Source of the DNA: an uncultured Novosphingobium sp.
GTDB lineage: Bacteria > Pseudomonadota > Alphaproteobacteria > Sphingomonadales > Sphingomonadaceae
NCBI GenBank assembly: GCA_937897535.1
Contig: CALCQB010000200.1
Span: 1-32,141 of the forward strand
Reading direction: 5' to 3'
DNA: 32,141 nucleotides
Shown: in pieces, positions 1 to 7,571 of the stretch
Position numbering within the stretch: position 1 is the first letter of the stretch
How the letters are laid out: each line of letters begins with the position of its first letter
Position numbers and translations under genes: made by a program
Notes under the pieces: model-generated
Databases searched by the model: none
Seen by the model: the letters and a program-made list of their open reading frames with translations, nothing else
What the model was told of the DNA's origin: nothing

Positions 1-1047
1 GAACAGACCGGCGAGGTCGAGGCGCACACCGCCCGGGCGACCGTGCTGGCGAGCGGCGGGGCCGGCCGGGTCTATCAGTTCAGCACCGCCCCGCGCGGTG
101 CGACCGGTGACGGGATCGCGATGGCCTGGCGCGCGGGTGCGCGGGTCGGCAACATGGAAATGATGCAGTTCCACCCGACCTGCCTCTACAACCTCGAGGT
201 CAAGAACTTCCTGATTACCGAGGCGGTCCGCGGCGAAGGCGGGCACCTGCTCAACCCCCGCACCGGGCACCGCTACATGCCCGATTACGACGAGCGCGCC
301 GAACTGGCCCCGCGCGATATCGTCGCCCGGGCCAACGACAGCGAGATCAAGCGCGACGGGCTCGACTTCGTCCACCTCGACATCAGCCACCAGCCGCCCG
401 AATTCGTCCGCGAGCATTTCCCCAATATCTACGAGAAGCTGATTGGGCTTGGCATCGACATGACCAAGGGGCCGATCCCGGTGGTCCCCGCGCAGCACTA
501 CACCTGCGGCGGGATCCTGATCGACCTTGCGGGCCGCACCGACCTGCCCGGGCTTTATGCCGCCGGCGAATGCACGGAAAGCGGGCTGCACGGGGCCAAC
601 CGGCTTGCCTCCAATTCACTGCTCGAATGCTTCGTGTTCGGCGAGGCGGCGGCGGCCGATATCCTGGCGCGGTGGGACAGCTTCGATGCGCCGCCGCCGG
701 TCCGGGCCTGGGACGAAAGCCGGGTGACCGATTCGGACGAAGAGGTGATCATCAAGCAGAACTGGACCGAAATCCGCCGGTTCATGTGGAACTATGTCGG
801 GATCGTCCGCACCACCAAGCGGCTTGAGCGCGCGGCGCACCGGATCCAGATGATGTTCGGCGAGATCGAGGACTATTATGGCCACTTCCGGGTATCGACC
901 GACCTGATCGAGCTGCGCAACCTGCTGCAATGCGCCGACCTGATCGTGCGATCGGCGCTGGCCCGCCACGAAAGCCGGGGCTTGCACTATACGCTCGACT
1001 ATCCAAACCTCCTGCCCGAGGCGCGCGATACGGTGCTGGTGCCGTAG
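1..1047 (+). CDS. nadB: L-aspartate oxidase, 3' part (5' end outside window)
   Basis: This flavoprotein oxidises L-aspartate to iminoaspartate, the first step of de novo NAD synthesis, and normally feeds quinolinate synthase NadA. The window contains about 348 C-terminal residues; full-length family members are about 530, so the FAD-binding N-terminus lies upstream. Visible motifs are the flavin-domain stretch LASGGAGRVYQFST, the substrate-region HPTCLYN, HYTCGGILID and the strongly conserved GLHGANRLASNSLLEC near the flavin C2 loop, then the helical C-terminal domain with RRFMWNYVGIVRTTKRL. That last motif is typical of NadB and separates it from the related SdhA/FrdA flavoproteins. The reading frame is open from base 1 and ends at TAG 1045-1047. 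The partner nadA/nadC genes are not in the window. Family assignment is confident. Confidence 0.93.
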   Translation, partial: EQTGEVEAHTARATVLASGGAGRVYQFSTAPRGATGDGIAMAWRAGARVGNMEMMQFHPTCLYNLEVKNFLITEAVRGEGGHLLNPRTGHRYMPDYDERAELAPRDIVARANDSEIKRDGLDFVHLDISHQPPEFVREHFPNIYEKLIGLGIDMTKGPIPVVPAQHYTCGGILIDLAGRTDLPGLYAAGECTESGLHGANRLASNSLLECFVFGEAAAADILARWDSFDAPPPVRAWDESRVTDSDEEVIIKQNWTEIRRFMWNYVGIVRTTKRLERAAHRIQMMFGEIEDYYGHFRVSTDLIELRNLLQCADLIVRSALARHESRGLHYTLDYPNLLPEARDTVLVP

Positions 1048-1054
1048 AATGGTT

Positions 1055-1077
1055 TTGCAGTTGCCATGAAACTGCAA
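1055..1077. repeat. 8-bp perfect inverted repeat between nadB and ppk2
   Basis: TTGCAGTT (1055-1062) and AACTGCAA (1070-1077) are perfect inverted arms around a 7-base spacer. The element starts 8 bases after the nadB stop and ends 32 bases before the preferred ppk2 ATG. There is no T-tract after it, so an operator or a weak hairpin is as likely as a terminator. Confidence 0.45.
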
Positions 1078-1108
1078 CAATATGGCGGGTAGCGAAAGTC
1101 CAGGGGAC

Positions 1109-2170
1109 ATGAGCGACGATTCTTCATCACCAAGGCCTGCCAGCCATGACGCCGCGATCGGCGAAAGTATCGCGGGTGAGCGCGTGGTCGCGGCCGAACA
1201 GGGCCTGCTCGCCGCGGCCGAGGCGATGGCGGCGCGCGGGGCGCACAAGGAACTCGAAGCGCTGATCGCCGGGGCCGCGCCCGACGATGCCGAACGGCTG
1301 CGGCTGCACCTCAGCCTGCCCGCCTCGTTGATCCCGCAGCGCAAGACCAGTGACGAGCTTGCCCCGGGCCTGACCGACGGTGGTTATCCCTACAAATACA
1401 AGATGCTGCGCTCGGACTATGAGCGCGAGAAGTTCCTGCTCCAGGCCGAATTGCTCAAGCTGCAAAGCTGGATCAAGGACAGCGGCGCGCGGGTGGTGAT
1501 CCTGTTCGAGGGGCGCGACGCGGCCGGCAAGGGCGGCACGATCAAGCGCTTCATGGAGCACCTCAATCCGCGCGGGGCGCGGGTAGTGGCGCTCGACAAG
1601 CCGAACGAGATCGAGCGCGGGCAGTGGTATTTCCAGCGCTATGCCGGACATTTACCGACCAAGGGCGAGATCGTGCTGTTCGATCGCAGCTGGTACAACC
1701 GCGCCGGGGTCGAGCACGTGATGGGCTTTTGCAGCGAGGCCGAATACGAGGAATTCCTGCGCGAAGCGCCCGAGTTCGAGCGCAATCTGGTCCGCTCGGG
1801 CATCCACCTGATCAAGTTCTGGTTCTCGGTCAGCCGCGAGGAGCAGCTGCGCCGGTTCACCGAGCGCAAGGTTCATCCGCTCAAGCAGTGGAAGCTCAGC
1901 CCGGTCGATCTCGCCAGTGCCGGCCGATGGGACGATTACACCGCCGCCAAGGAAGCGATGTTCGCGGCTACCGACACCGACCTGTGCCCGTGGACCGTGA
2001 TCAAGAGCGACGACAAGAAGCGCGCCCGGCTCAACGCGATGCGGTTTGTGCTGGGTGCATTCCCATACGATGGTCGCAACGACCAGGTGGTCGGCAAGGT
2101 CGATCCGCTGCTGGTCGGCCGGGCGAGCGCGATTTTCGAACGCGGCGAGAGCAGGGCTTCGGGCACCTAG
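1109..2170 (+). CDS. ppk2: Polyphosphate kinase 2, class I type
   Basis: PPK2 enzymes transfer phosphate between polyphosphate and nucleotides, mainly making nucleoside triphosphates from diphosphates (class I). Numbered from ATG 1109 (353 aa), the Walker A loop is GRDAAGKGGTIKR at about 135-147 and the Walker B/lid region FDRSWYNRAGVEHVMGF begins near 191. The tail contains HPLKQWKLSPVD and RWDDYTAAK, both typical of the family. Length fits a single-domain class I enzyme with a poorly conserved, probably flexible N-terminus of about 80 residues. Two in-frame ATGs exist. The one at 1109 follows a GGGG run by only 2 bases, and the one at 1082 has no Shine-Dalgarno, so the start is uncertain. 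It follows nadB by about 60 bases with an inverted repeat between them. Confidence 0.92.
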   Translation: MSDDSSSPRPASHDAAIGESIAGERVVAAEQGLLAAAEAMAARGAHKELEALIAGAAPDDAERLRLHLSLPASLIPQRKTSDELAPGLTDGGYPYKYKMLRSDYEREKFLLQAELLKLQSWIKDSGARVVILFEGRDAAGKGGTIKRFMEHLNPRGARVVALDKPNEIERGQWYFQRYAGHLPTKGEIVLFDRSWYNRAGVEHVMGFCSEAEYEEFLREAPEFERNLVRSGIHLIKFWFSVSREEQLRRFTERKVHPLKQWKLSPVDLASAGRWDDYTAAKEAMFAATDTDLCPWTVIKSDDKKRARLNAMRFVLGAFPYDGRNDQVVGKVDPLLVGRASAIFERGESRASGT

Positions 2171-2220
2171 TACGAGTCGAATCCCGGCCGTCTACCTGCA
2201 GGCATGAATGTGCCCCGGCA

Positions 2221-2244
2221 CCGGTGGATTCGTTGCTCCACCGG
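2221..2244 (+). terminator. Hairpin downstream of ppk2
   Basis: CCGGTGGA (2221-2228) and TCCACCGG (2237-2244) form a perfect 8-bp stem with an 8-base loop, about 50 bases after the ppk2 stop. No clear T-tract follows, so it is a possible transcript end or 3' stabilising hairpin rather than a textbook intrinsic terminator. Confidence 0.35.
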
Positions 2245-2314
2245 GCCGCATCAAACCCGGCCCGAATGCAATGTTGCAAGGCCGCGAAATCATCTGCCTT
2301 TGGTGCCGGATTCT

Positions 2315-2344
2315 TTGACAGCCGTGTGACATGTCCCCTATATT
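2315..2344 (+). promoter_or_regulatory. Strong sigma70-type promoter candidate for the TonB-like gene
   Basis: A perfect -35 hexamer TTGACA (2315-2320) is followed after 18 bases by TATATT (2339-2344), five of six matches to TATAAT. The predicted start would leave a leader of about 120 bases before ATG 2474. Such a consensus-like promoter is uncommon in a high-GC alphaproteobacterium. The gap 2171-2473 also holds five GANTC sites (2174, 2179, 2227, 2309 and 2402) and no credible ORF. Confidence 0.55.
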
Positions 2345-2473
2345 CCGTAGCGGAAATCACGGTCCGCAGAACGTCGATATTCCTCCTTTGATCATCAGAA
2401 CGAGTCGCACCTGCACGTCCGTCGCAACGGAATGCGGGTCTGTGTGATCGATCAGCGAGAGAAGGATATCGTG

Positions 2474-2995
2474 ATGAAACATGTTCTGCTCGCGGCTGCT
2501 GCCGCATCTACCTTCTTGTTCCCCGCAATCTCGCAAGGCCAGAGCAACGACGCCGATCAGATCGTGATCCGCGGCGCGCACACCCCCAGTTTCGGGCAAT
2601 GGCGCGAGAGCCTGAGCCACAAGCTTTCCGATTCGCTGGTCTATCCGCGGGCCTTCCGCACCACCGGACTCGCCGAGGGCACGGTTGCGATCCAGTTTGC
2701 TTGCGGCGAGGATGGCACCCCGAACTCAGTCCGGCTGCTGCGCAGCTCCGGCGACCGTTCGCTTGACCAGGCGGCACTGAAGGCGGCAACCCGGATCAAG
2801 GGGCTGCACCCGCTTCCTGCGCAACTTCTGGGCGGCGAGACGATCCGCGCCAACCTGATCTTCGCAGGCGACAACGATTCACTCGATCGCCAGATCAGCG
2901 CATTGCGCAAGCACGAAGCGCAGCTGACTGCCGAGGAGCGGCGTACCGGCAAGCGCGTTGCCGTGGTCGACGCCCGAGCATCACATCAAGGTTGA
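2474..2995 (+). CDS. Secreted protein with TonB C-terminal-like domain
   Basis: The product has 173 aa with an N-terminal signal peptide (MKHVLLAAAAASTFLFP, cleavage probably after AISQG). A domain resembling the C-terminal domain of energy transducer TonB follows: YPRAFRTTGLAEGTVAIQFACGEDG, then SVRLLRSSGDRSLDQAALKAA. TonB normally spans the envelope and passes proton-motive force to outer-membrane receptors, but this protein lacks the Pro-rich linker and a retained membrane anchor. A free periplasmic role, as in other stand-alone TonB-C proteins, is therefore likelier. The C-terminal 40 residues are charged and helical. ATG 2474 is preferred over an in-frame ATG at 2432 because GAGAAGGA lies 9 bases upstream and the signal peptide begins there. 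It has its own promoter candidate at 2315-2344. Precise function is unknown. Confidence 0.72.
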   Translation: MKHVLLAAAAASTFLFPAISQGQSNDADQIVIRGAHTPSFGQWRESLSHKLSDSLVYPRAFRTTGLAEGTVAIQFACGEDGTPNSVRLLRSSGDRSLDQAALKAATRIKGLHPLPAQLLGGETIRANLIFAGDNDSLDRQISALRKHEAQLTAEERRTGKRVAVVDARASHQG

Positions 2996-3021
2996 CCCGC
3001 GCATAGCGGGGGTAGGGACTT

Positions 3022-3055
3022 CGCATCCGCCCGGTTCTGCGGACGGGCGGATGCG
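3022..3055 (+). terminator. 12-bp hairpin after the TonB-like gene
   Basis: CGCATCCGCCCG (3022-3033) and CGGGCGGATGCG (3044-3055) are perfect inverted arms with a 10-base loop, 26 bases after the stop codon. A second hairpin, CGCCCGG/CCGGGCG (3064-3070 and 3081-3087), follows. T-runs are short, so termination is inferred from stem strength and position. Confidence 0.55.
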
Positions 3056-3169
3056 GAGCTCTTCGCCCGGTGCCAGGCTGCCGGGCGCAAATTTGACGGC
3101 GCAGCTTGCCTGATCGCCGATTGGCGCTAGTCCTGTCCCGGAAACGAAGACAAAAACCCGGGAGGATCC

Positions 3170-4054
3170 ATGCCGCAGGTCAAGGCCAACGGAATCACCA
3201 TCGAATACGAAGCCCACGGCGATCCGGCGAACCCGCCGCTGCTGCTGGTGATGGGTCTGGGTGCACAGCTGACGCTGTGGCCGATCGAGCTGGTCGAGGC
3301 GCTGGTCAAGCGCGGCTATTACGTGATCCGCTATGACAACCGCGATATCGGCCTGTCCGAAAAGTTCGGTCATGCCGGGGTGCCCAATTTCCGCCGGGTC
3401 GCGCTGATGCGGCTGTTCGGGCTGCGGGCCCGGCTGCCGTATCGGCTGACCGACATGGCCGAGGATGCGGTGGCCCTGCTGGGTGCGCTGGGGATCGCCA
3501 AGGCCCACGTGGTCGGCGCCTCGATGGGCGGGATGATCGTCCAGCTGATGGCGGTGAACCACCCCGACAAGCTGCTGAGCATGACTTCGATCATGTCGAC
3601 CACCGGCAATCCGCGGCTGCCCCGGCCCAAGCCCGAAGCAATGAAGGCGCTGCTCGACCGGGCTCCGGCCAATGCCAGCCTCGACGAGGTGATCCCGATC
3701 GGGCTGCGCGTCGCCCGCGCAATCGGCAGCCCGGTCTACCCCGCCGCCGAAGACCGGCTGCGGACCCGGATCGCGAGCGACTATCAGCGCAGCTTCTATC
3801 CCCAGGGTGCGGCCCGCCAGATCAGCGCGATCATGGACGATGGCGACCGCCGCAAGCGGCTCAAGAAGGTGCGCGTCCCCAGCCTGGTGATCCACGGGGT
3901 CGACGATCCGCTGGTCCCGGTCGAAGGCGGACGCGATACCGCTGCGCATATTCCGGGGGCGAAACTGCTGGAAGTGCCGGGCATGGGCCACGACCTGCCG
4001 CTGGAACTGGTCGAGACGATCGCCGATGCGATCGCCGGGCATGCCAAGGCTTGA
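3170..4054 (+). CDS. Alpha/beta-fold hydrolase
   Basis: The product is a 294-aa serine hydrolase of the alpha/beta-hydrolase fold-1 family, probably cytoplasmic because no signal peptide is visible. The nucleophile elbow is GASMGG with Ser118. The acid residue is probably Asp246 in HGVDDPLVP and the catalytic histidine His274 in PGMGHDLP, so the triad is complete. The oxyanion region is VMGLGAQLTLW at about 28-38, followed by the usual RYDNRDIGLSEK strand-helix. A variable cap domain lies at about 145-225. Substrate cannot be deduced; family members include esterases, lactonases and C-C bond hydrolases. The start is supported by GGGAGGA 4 to 10 bases upstream of the ATG. TTGACG at 3093-3098 may be the -35 of its promoter. 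It converges on the small membrane gene with 13 bases between them. Confidence 0.85.
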   Translation: MPQVKANGITIEYEAHGDPANPPLLLVMGLGAQLTLWPIELVEALVKRGYYVIRYDNRDIGLSEKFGHAGVPNFRRVALMRLFGLRARLPYRLTDMAEDAVALLGALGIAKAHVVGASMGGMIVQLMAVNHPDKLLSMTSIMSTTGNPRLPRPKPEAMKALLDRAPANASLDEVIPIGLRVARAIGSPVYPAAEDRLRTRIASDYQRSFYPQGAARQISAIMDDGDRRKRLKKVRVPSLVIHGVDDPLVPVEGGRDTAAHIPGAKLLEVPGMGHDLPLELVETIADAIAGHAKA

Positions 4055-4067
4055 GGACCGGCGGAGC

Positions 4068-4328
4068 CTAGAACCCCCATCCCAGCATCCGCCCGATCCA
4101 GATCAGCAGCATCGCGCCGAGGATCGAGCCGAGGCAGCCGGCGCGGCTGAAGCCTTCGCGCCAGCTGGCGCCGGTGCCGAGCGTGCCGACCAGCCCCGCG
4201 ACCAGCGCGCCGCCGACCCCGAGCAGGCTGGTCAGCCACCAGCCCATCCCGACCGCGCCGGGGTAGAACCAGCGGGCGAGCGCGCCGACCACGAGGCCGG
4301 TAACGAGGGCGCCGATCAGGTTGAACAT
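4068..4328 (-). CDS. GlsB/YeaQ/YmgE-type small membrane protein
   Basis: The product is an 86-aa, almost entirely hydrophobic protein starting MFNLIGALVTGLVVGALARWF and ending LIWIGRMLGWGF. Glycine-rich segments ALVTGLVVGALAR and SLLGVGGALVAGLVG, together with the overall length, match the GlsB/YeaQ/YmgE (transglycosylase-associated) family. These are inner-membrane proteins with about three helices, often stress-linked and of unknown mechanism. The start ATG (4328-4326) has GGAG about 10 bases upstream on the minus strand. A TTGACA hexamer on the minus strand at 4457-4452 could be its -35, but the matching -10 is poor. It diverges from nrdA across a 575-base gap. Confidence 0.78.
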   Translation of the reverse strand: MFNLIGALVTGLVVGALARWFYPGAVGMGWWLTSLLGVGGALVAGLVGTLGTGASWREGFSRAGCLGSILGAMLLIWIGRMLGWGF

Positions 4329-4522
4329 GGGTACGTCGCTCCACTGGTTGCCGTTTGCAGATAGGGGGTTCGTGGCCCGCCGCAAGGGCCACGCCGATTG
4401 CGCCGCAACCCGCGCCTTGCGCAACAAGATTTCCGGGCTCGATTCTATCCTTGTCAACGCCCCCGCAGCCCCTGTGCCCAAGCATATTTATTTTCAGATT
4501 TCATTTTGACTCTTGCGCGTCA

Positions 4523-4560
4523 GCGCAGTGACGCTTTTCCCGCGCGTCGCTGCACTGCGC
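4523..4560. repeat. Interrupted inverted repeat upstream of nrdA
   Basis: GCGCAGTG (4523-4530) pairs with CACTGCGC (4553-4560), and the inner ACGC (4531-4534) pairs with GCGT (4544-4547) across a 5-base bulge. It sits in the gap between the divergent GlsB-like gene and nrdA. It could be a cruciform, a regulator site or part of an untranslated leader. Confidence 0.4.
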
Positions 4561-4581
4561 CATGTGTCTCCGGGGCCTGGT

Positions 4582-4590
4582 TTACCCACA
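4582..4590 (+). promoter_or_regulatory. DnaA-box-like site upstream of nrdA
   Basis: TTACCCACA differs from the strong DnaA box TTATCCACA at one base. DnaA control of nrdAB is known in E. coli, which makes the position meaningful, but a single 8/9 match can occur by chance. Confidence 0.35.
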
Positions 4591-4638
4591 GCCATGGTTG
4601 CTGCGGCATTTACCCTCTTGCGCGCGATTCAGGATGAG

Positions 4639-4654
4639 GCACTATGGATAGTGG
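4639..4654. promoter_or_regulatory. NrdR-box-like palindrome upstream of nrdA
   Basis: GCACTATGGATAGTGG contains perfect arms CACTAT/ATAGTG (4640-4653) around GG. It matches 12 of 16 positions of the NrdR consensus acaCwAtATaTwGtgt; two of the mismatches are the central AT. A weaker match (10 of 16) lies at 4673-4688, centred 34 bp away, slightly more than the usual 31-32. NrdR represses ribonucleotide reductase genes in response to dATP/ATP. The rest of the gap 4329-4903 contains six GANTC sites and no convincing extra gene. Confidence 0.55.
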
Positions 4655-4903
4655 TTCGGCACACCGGGGGACCCACTAGACCTTGATTCATGATCGCAGG
4701 CGCGGATTCGCGCAGCGGGGGCGGAGTCTGGCTCTTTCAGGGGTACCGGGGATCGGACTGGGGACGAAACCGGGATAACTTTTTCTCGTTTCGTTCCGCT
4801 CGTTGGAGTAGGATTGGCGCTTGCCGCCCGATTCGAACGAAAGTGGAACATTGGCGCGGGGGCAACCCTCCGCGGGGCAGACAGCACAGACGGGGGCATA
4901 CAC

Positions 4904-6952
4904 GTGGATTTCAGGAACGGAGACGAGCCGAGCATGGCCGAGGTTGAAGCAGCGCTGATGGAAGACACCACTTCGGGCGAGGCTCCTGCGGCAAGGGCTC
5001 CGCGCGCGCAGAAGGAGGCGGGCGATGCCCCGGCACTGGGTATGACGGACAAGAGCGATACGGGCAGCGCTGCGCTGGTCGAAGCCATGGGTGCGGCCGC
5101 GCTGGCCGGGGCGATCACTGCCGCCGCGCAGCCGGGCGACGACAGCAAGGCGATTCACGAGCGCCGGTTCGACATCGTGGTCGATCACGATCGCGACGTG
5201 CTGCTGACCGACTTCGGCAAGGACACGCTCGACGACCGTTACCTGCTCCCCGGTGAGCGCTATCAGGATCTGTTCGCCCGGGTCGCGGCGGCCTATGCCG
5301 ACGACCAGGACCACGCCCAGCGGCTCTATGACTACATCTCGAAGCTGTGGTTCATGCCGGCGACGCCGGTGCTGTCGAACGGCGGCACCAACCGCGGGCT
5401 GCCGATCAGCTGCTATCTCAACTCGGTCTCGGACAGCCTCGAAGGGATCGTCGGGACCTGGAACGAGAATGTCTGGCTCGCCAGCCGCGGCGGCGGAATC
5501 GGGACCTATTGGGGCAATGTCCGCGGGATCGGCGAGCCGGTCGGGCTCAACGGCAAGACCAGCGGGATCATCCCGTTCGTCCGCGTGATGGACAGCCTGA
5601 CGCTGGCGATCAGCCAGGGTTCGCTGCGGCGCGGCTCGGCCGCCTGCTATCTCGACGTCTCGCATCCCGAGATCGAGGAGTTCCTCGAAATCCGCAAGCC
5701 CTCGGGCGATTTCAACCGCAAGGCGCTCAACCTCCACCACGGGGTGCTGCTGACCGACGACTTCATGGAAGCGGTCCGGGCCGGCGAGGAATTCCACCTG
5801 CGCTCGCCCAAGGACGGCTCGATCCGCGCCACGGTCGATGCCCGCAGCCTGTTCCAGAAGCTGGTCGAGACCCGCCTGGCGACCGGCGAGCCCTATATCG
5901 TCTTCTCCGATACGGTGAACCGGACGATGCCCAAGCATCACCGCGACCTCGGGCTCAAGGTTTCGACCTCGAACCTGTGCTCGGAAATCACCCTGCCGAC
6001 CGGCAAGGATCACCTTGGCAACGATCGCACCGCGGTCTGCTGCCTGTCCTCGCTCAACCTCGAAACCTGGGAAGAGTGGAACAAGGACGAGCTGTTCGTC
6101 GAGGACGTGCTGCGGTTCCTCGACAACGTCCTGCAGGACTATATCGACCGCGCGCCCGAAGAGATGGCCCGCGCCAAGTATTCGGCGATGCGCGAACGCT
6201 CGGTCGGGATGGGGGTGATGGGCTACCACTCGTACCTCCAGAAGAAGGGCGTGGCGTTCGAGAGCGCGATGGCCAAGGCGCTGAACATGAAGATGTTCAA
6301 GTACATCGCGGCCAAGGCCGACGAGGCCAGCCTGATGCTCGCGCAGGAACGCGGGGCCTGCCCCGACGCCGCCGACATGGGCGTGATGCAGCGGTTCAGC
6401 TGCAAGATGGCGATCGCGCCGACCGCGTCGATCAGCATCATCTGCGGCGGCACCAGCGCCTGCATCGAGCCGATCCCGGCCAACATCTATACCCACAAGA
6501 CCCTGTCGGGCAGCTTCGTGGTCAAGAACCCCTACCTCGAAAAGCTGCTCCAGGCGAAGAGCAAGGATTCGACCAACGTCTGGAACTCGATCCTCGAGCA
6601 CGGCGGCTCGGTCCAGCACCTCGATTTCCTCAGCCCGGAGGAAAAGGACGTCTACAAGACCAGCTTCGAGATCGACCAGCGCTGGCTGCTCGAATTCGCG
6701 GCGGACCGCACCCCCTATATCGACCAGGCCCAGTCGCTGAACCTCTACATCCCGGCCGATGTCGACAAGTGGGATCTGGCGATGCTGCACTTCCAGGCGT
6801 GGGAAAAGGGGATCAAGAGCCTCTATTACCTGCGTTCGAAGTCGGTCCAGCGCGCCGGGTTCGCCGGCGGGGTCGAAGCCGACAACACCGCCGAGCCGGC
6901 CAAGTACGAGCTGCCGACCACCGACTATGACGAGTGCCTGAGCTGTCAGTGA
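4904..6952 (+). CDS. nrdA: Class I ribonucleotide reductase, alpha (catalytic) subunit
   Basis: NrdA reduces ribonucleoside diphosphates to deoxyribonucleotides, using the radical supplied by NrdB. Numbered from GTG 4904 (682 aa), the active-site cysteines are Cys170 (PISCYLN), Cys359 in SNLCSEI with Asn357 and Glu361, and Cys379/380 (AVCCLSSLNL). The radical-relay tyrosines are Tyr641/642 (LYYLRS) and the mobile C-terminal redox pair is Cys678/Cys681 (ECLSCQ). The segment before the catalytic core is about 85 residues of Ala/Glu/Asp-rich, probably disordered sequence. No ATP-cone motif is visible, so dATP activity control through an N-terminal cone seems absent. GTG 4904 (GGGGG 7 bases upstream) and ATG 4934 are both plausible starts. 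The nrdB gene lies 1.25 kb downstream, separated by two unrelated genes. An NrdR-like box and a DnaA-like box lie upstream. Confidence 0.95.
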   Translation: MDFRNGDEPSMAEVEAALMEDTTSGEAPAARAPRAQKEAGDAPALGMTDKSDTGSAALVEAMGAAALAGAITAAAQPGDDSKAIHERRFDIVVDHDRDVLLTDFGKDTLDDRYLLPGERYQDLFARVAAAYADDQDHAQRLYDYISKLWFMPATPVLSNGGTNRGLPISCYLNSVSDSLEGIVGTWNENVWLASRGGGIGTYWGNVRGIGEPVGLNGKTSGIIPFVRVMDSLTLAISQGSLRRGSAACYLDVSHPEIEEFLEIRKPSGDFNRKALNLHHGVLLTDDFMEAVRAGEEFHLRSPKDGSIRATVDARSLFQKLVETRLATGEPYIVFSDTVNRTMPKHHRDLGLKVSTSNLCSEITLPTGKDHLGNDRTAVCCLSSLNLETWEEWNKDELFVEDVLRFLDNVLQDYIDRAPEEMARAKYSAMRERSVGMGVMGYHSYLQKKGVAFESAMAKALNMKMFKYIAAKADEASLMLAQERGACPDAADMGVMQRFSCKMAIAPTASISIICGGTSACIEPIPANIYTHKTLSGSFVVKNPYLEKLLQAKSKDSTNVWNSILEHGGSVQHLDFLSPEEKDVYKTSFEIDQRWLLEFAADRTPYIDQAQSLNLYIPADVDKWDLAMLHFQAWEKGIKSLYYLRSKSVQRAGFAGGVEADNTAEPAKYELPTTDYDECLSCQ

Positions 6953-7002
6953 TGGCCGCCAGGCCGGGCTGAGGCGCGCGGCGATGACCCTACCATACGT
7001 TA

Positions 7003-7019
7003 CAATTGGCGACCAATTG
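7003..7019. promoter_or_regulatory. Perfect operator-like palindrome upstream of PepSY gene
   Basis: CAATTGG-CGA-CCAATTG is a perfect 7-bp dyad with a 3-base centre, 50 bases after the nrdA stop and 68 bases before the next ATG. It is AT-richer than its surroundings and lacks a T-tract, which fits a dimeric regulator site better than a terminator. The regulator is unknown. Confidence 0.45.
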
Positions 7020-7086
7020 CCGCTTGCCCGGCGGCGCTCCTTGCGCTGTGGCGGCGCGGCAGTTTTTTCGCAGGGAGTTTCAATAC

Positions 7087-7485
7087 ATGCGCAAGTGGCA
7101 TCGCTGGATTTCGGTGTTTTTCGGGGTATTCATGCTGTGGATCGCGGCGACCGGCGTGCTCAGCCAGGTCGGGGTGCTGGTCAACAACGGCGGGTTCGAG
7201 GACGAAGCGAAGGAGCGCGTTGCTCCGGTGGTGCCCGCCGGGTTCGTCTGCCCCGAAACGATGATGTGCCGGCCCAAGCCGCCGCAGAACCCCGGCAACT
7301 GGAACGTCGGGCTGCTCCATCACCTGCATTCGGGCGAGAGCTTCGGCCCGCTCGGCGTGGTGGTATCGATCCTCAGCGGGCTGTCGCTGCTGTTCTTCAG
7401 TTTCTCGGGGCTGTGGATGTACATCCAGATGTGGCGCAATCGCGCCGCGCGGAACCTCAAGCCCGGCTGGTTCTGGAAGAACTGA
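7087..7485 (+). CDS. PepSY-associated transmembrane protein
   Basis: The product is a 132-aa membrane protein beginning MRKWHRWISVFFGVFMLWIAATGV, the His/Trp-rich opening of PepSY-associated TM helix proteins. A periplasmic loop of about 60 residues with two cysteines (FVCPETMMCRP) follows, then LLHHLHSGESFGPLG and a second membrane helix (VVVSILSGLSLLFFSFSGLWMYIQMW). The paired HH...H motif before helix 2 is characteristic. Related proteins are linked to iron or heme handling and membrane redox proteins, but the role here is unknown. ATG 7087 follows GGGAG by 9 bases. It sits between nrdA and nrdB with a palindromic site upstream (7003-7019) and a strong hairpin downstream, so it is probably a separate transcription unit. 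Confidence 0.78.
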   Translation: MRKWHRWISVFFGVFMLWIAATGVLSQVGVLVNNGGFEDEAKERVAPVVPAGFVCPETMMCRPKPPQNPGNWNVGLLHHLHSGESFGPLGVVVSILSGLSLLFFSFSGLWMYIQMWRNRAARNLKPGWFWKN

Positions 7486-7501
7486 ACCCTGCCCAAACGC
7501 A

Positions 7502-7532
7502 CGGCGCCCCTCCCGCTGGGGAAGGGGCGCCG
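7502..7532. terminator. Hairpin between convergent PepSY and DUF2171 genes
   Basis: CGGCGCCCCT (7502-7511) and AGGGGCGCCG (7523-7532) form a perfect 10-bp stem with an 11-base loop, in the 86-base gap between two converging genes. There is no long T-run on either side. Placement suggests a bidirectional terminator. Confidence 0.6.
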
Positions 7533-7571
7533 CTCCGCAGGGCTTTCACCCCGCGGCCGGGGACAGTCCGA

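Noticed and set aside
4688..6790. 700-codon open frame on the minus strand opposite nrdA
   Set aside because: It is antisense to a gene with all catalytic residues, has Asp/Arg/Val-rich low-complexity composition and no recognisable domain; typical of high-GC codon bias.
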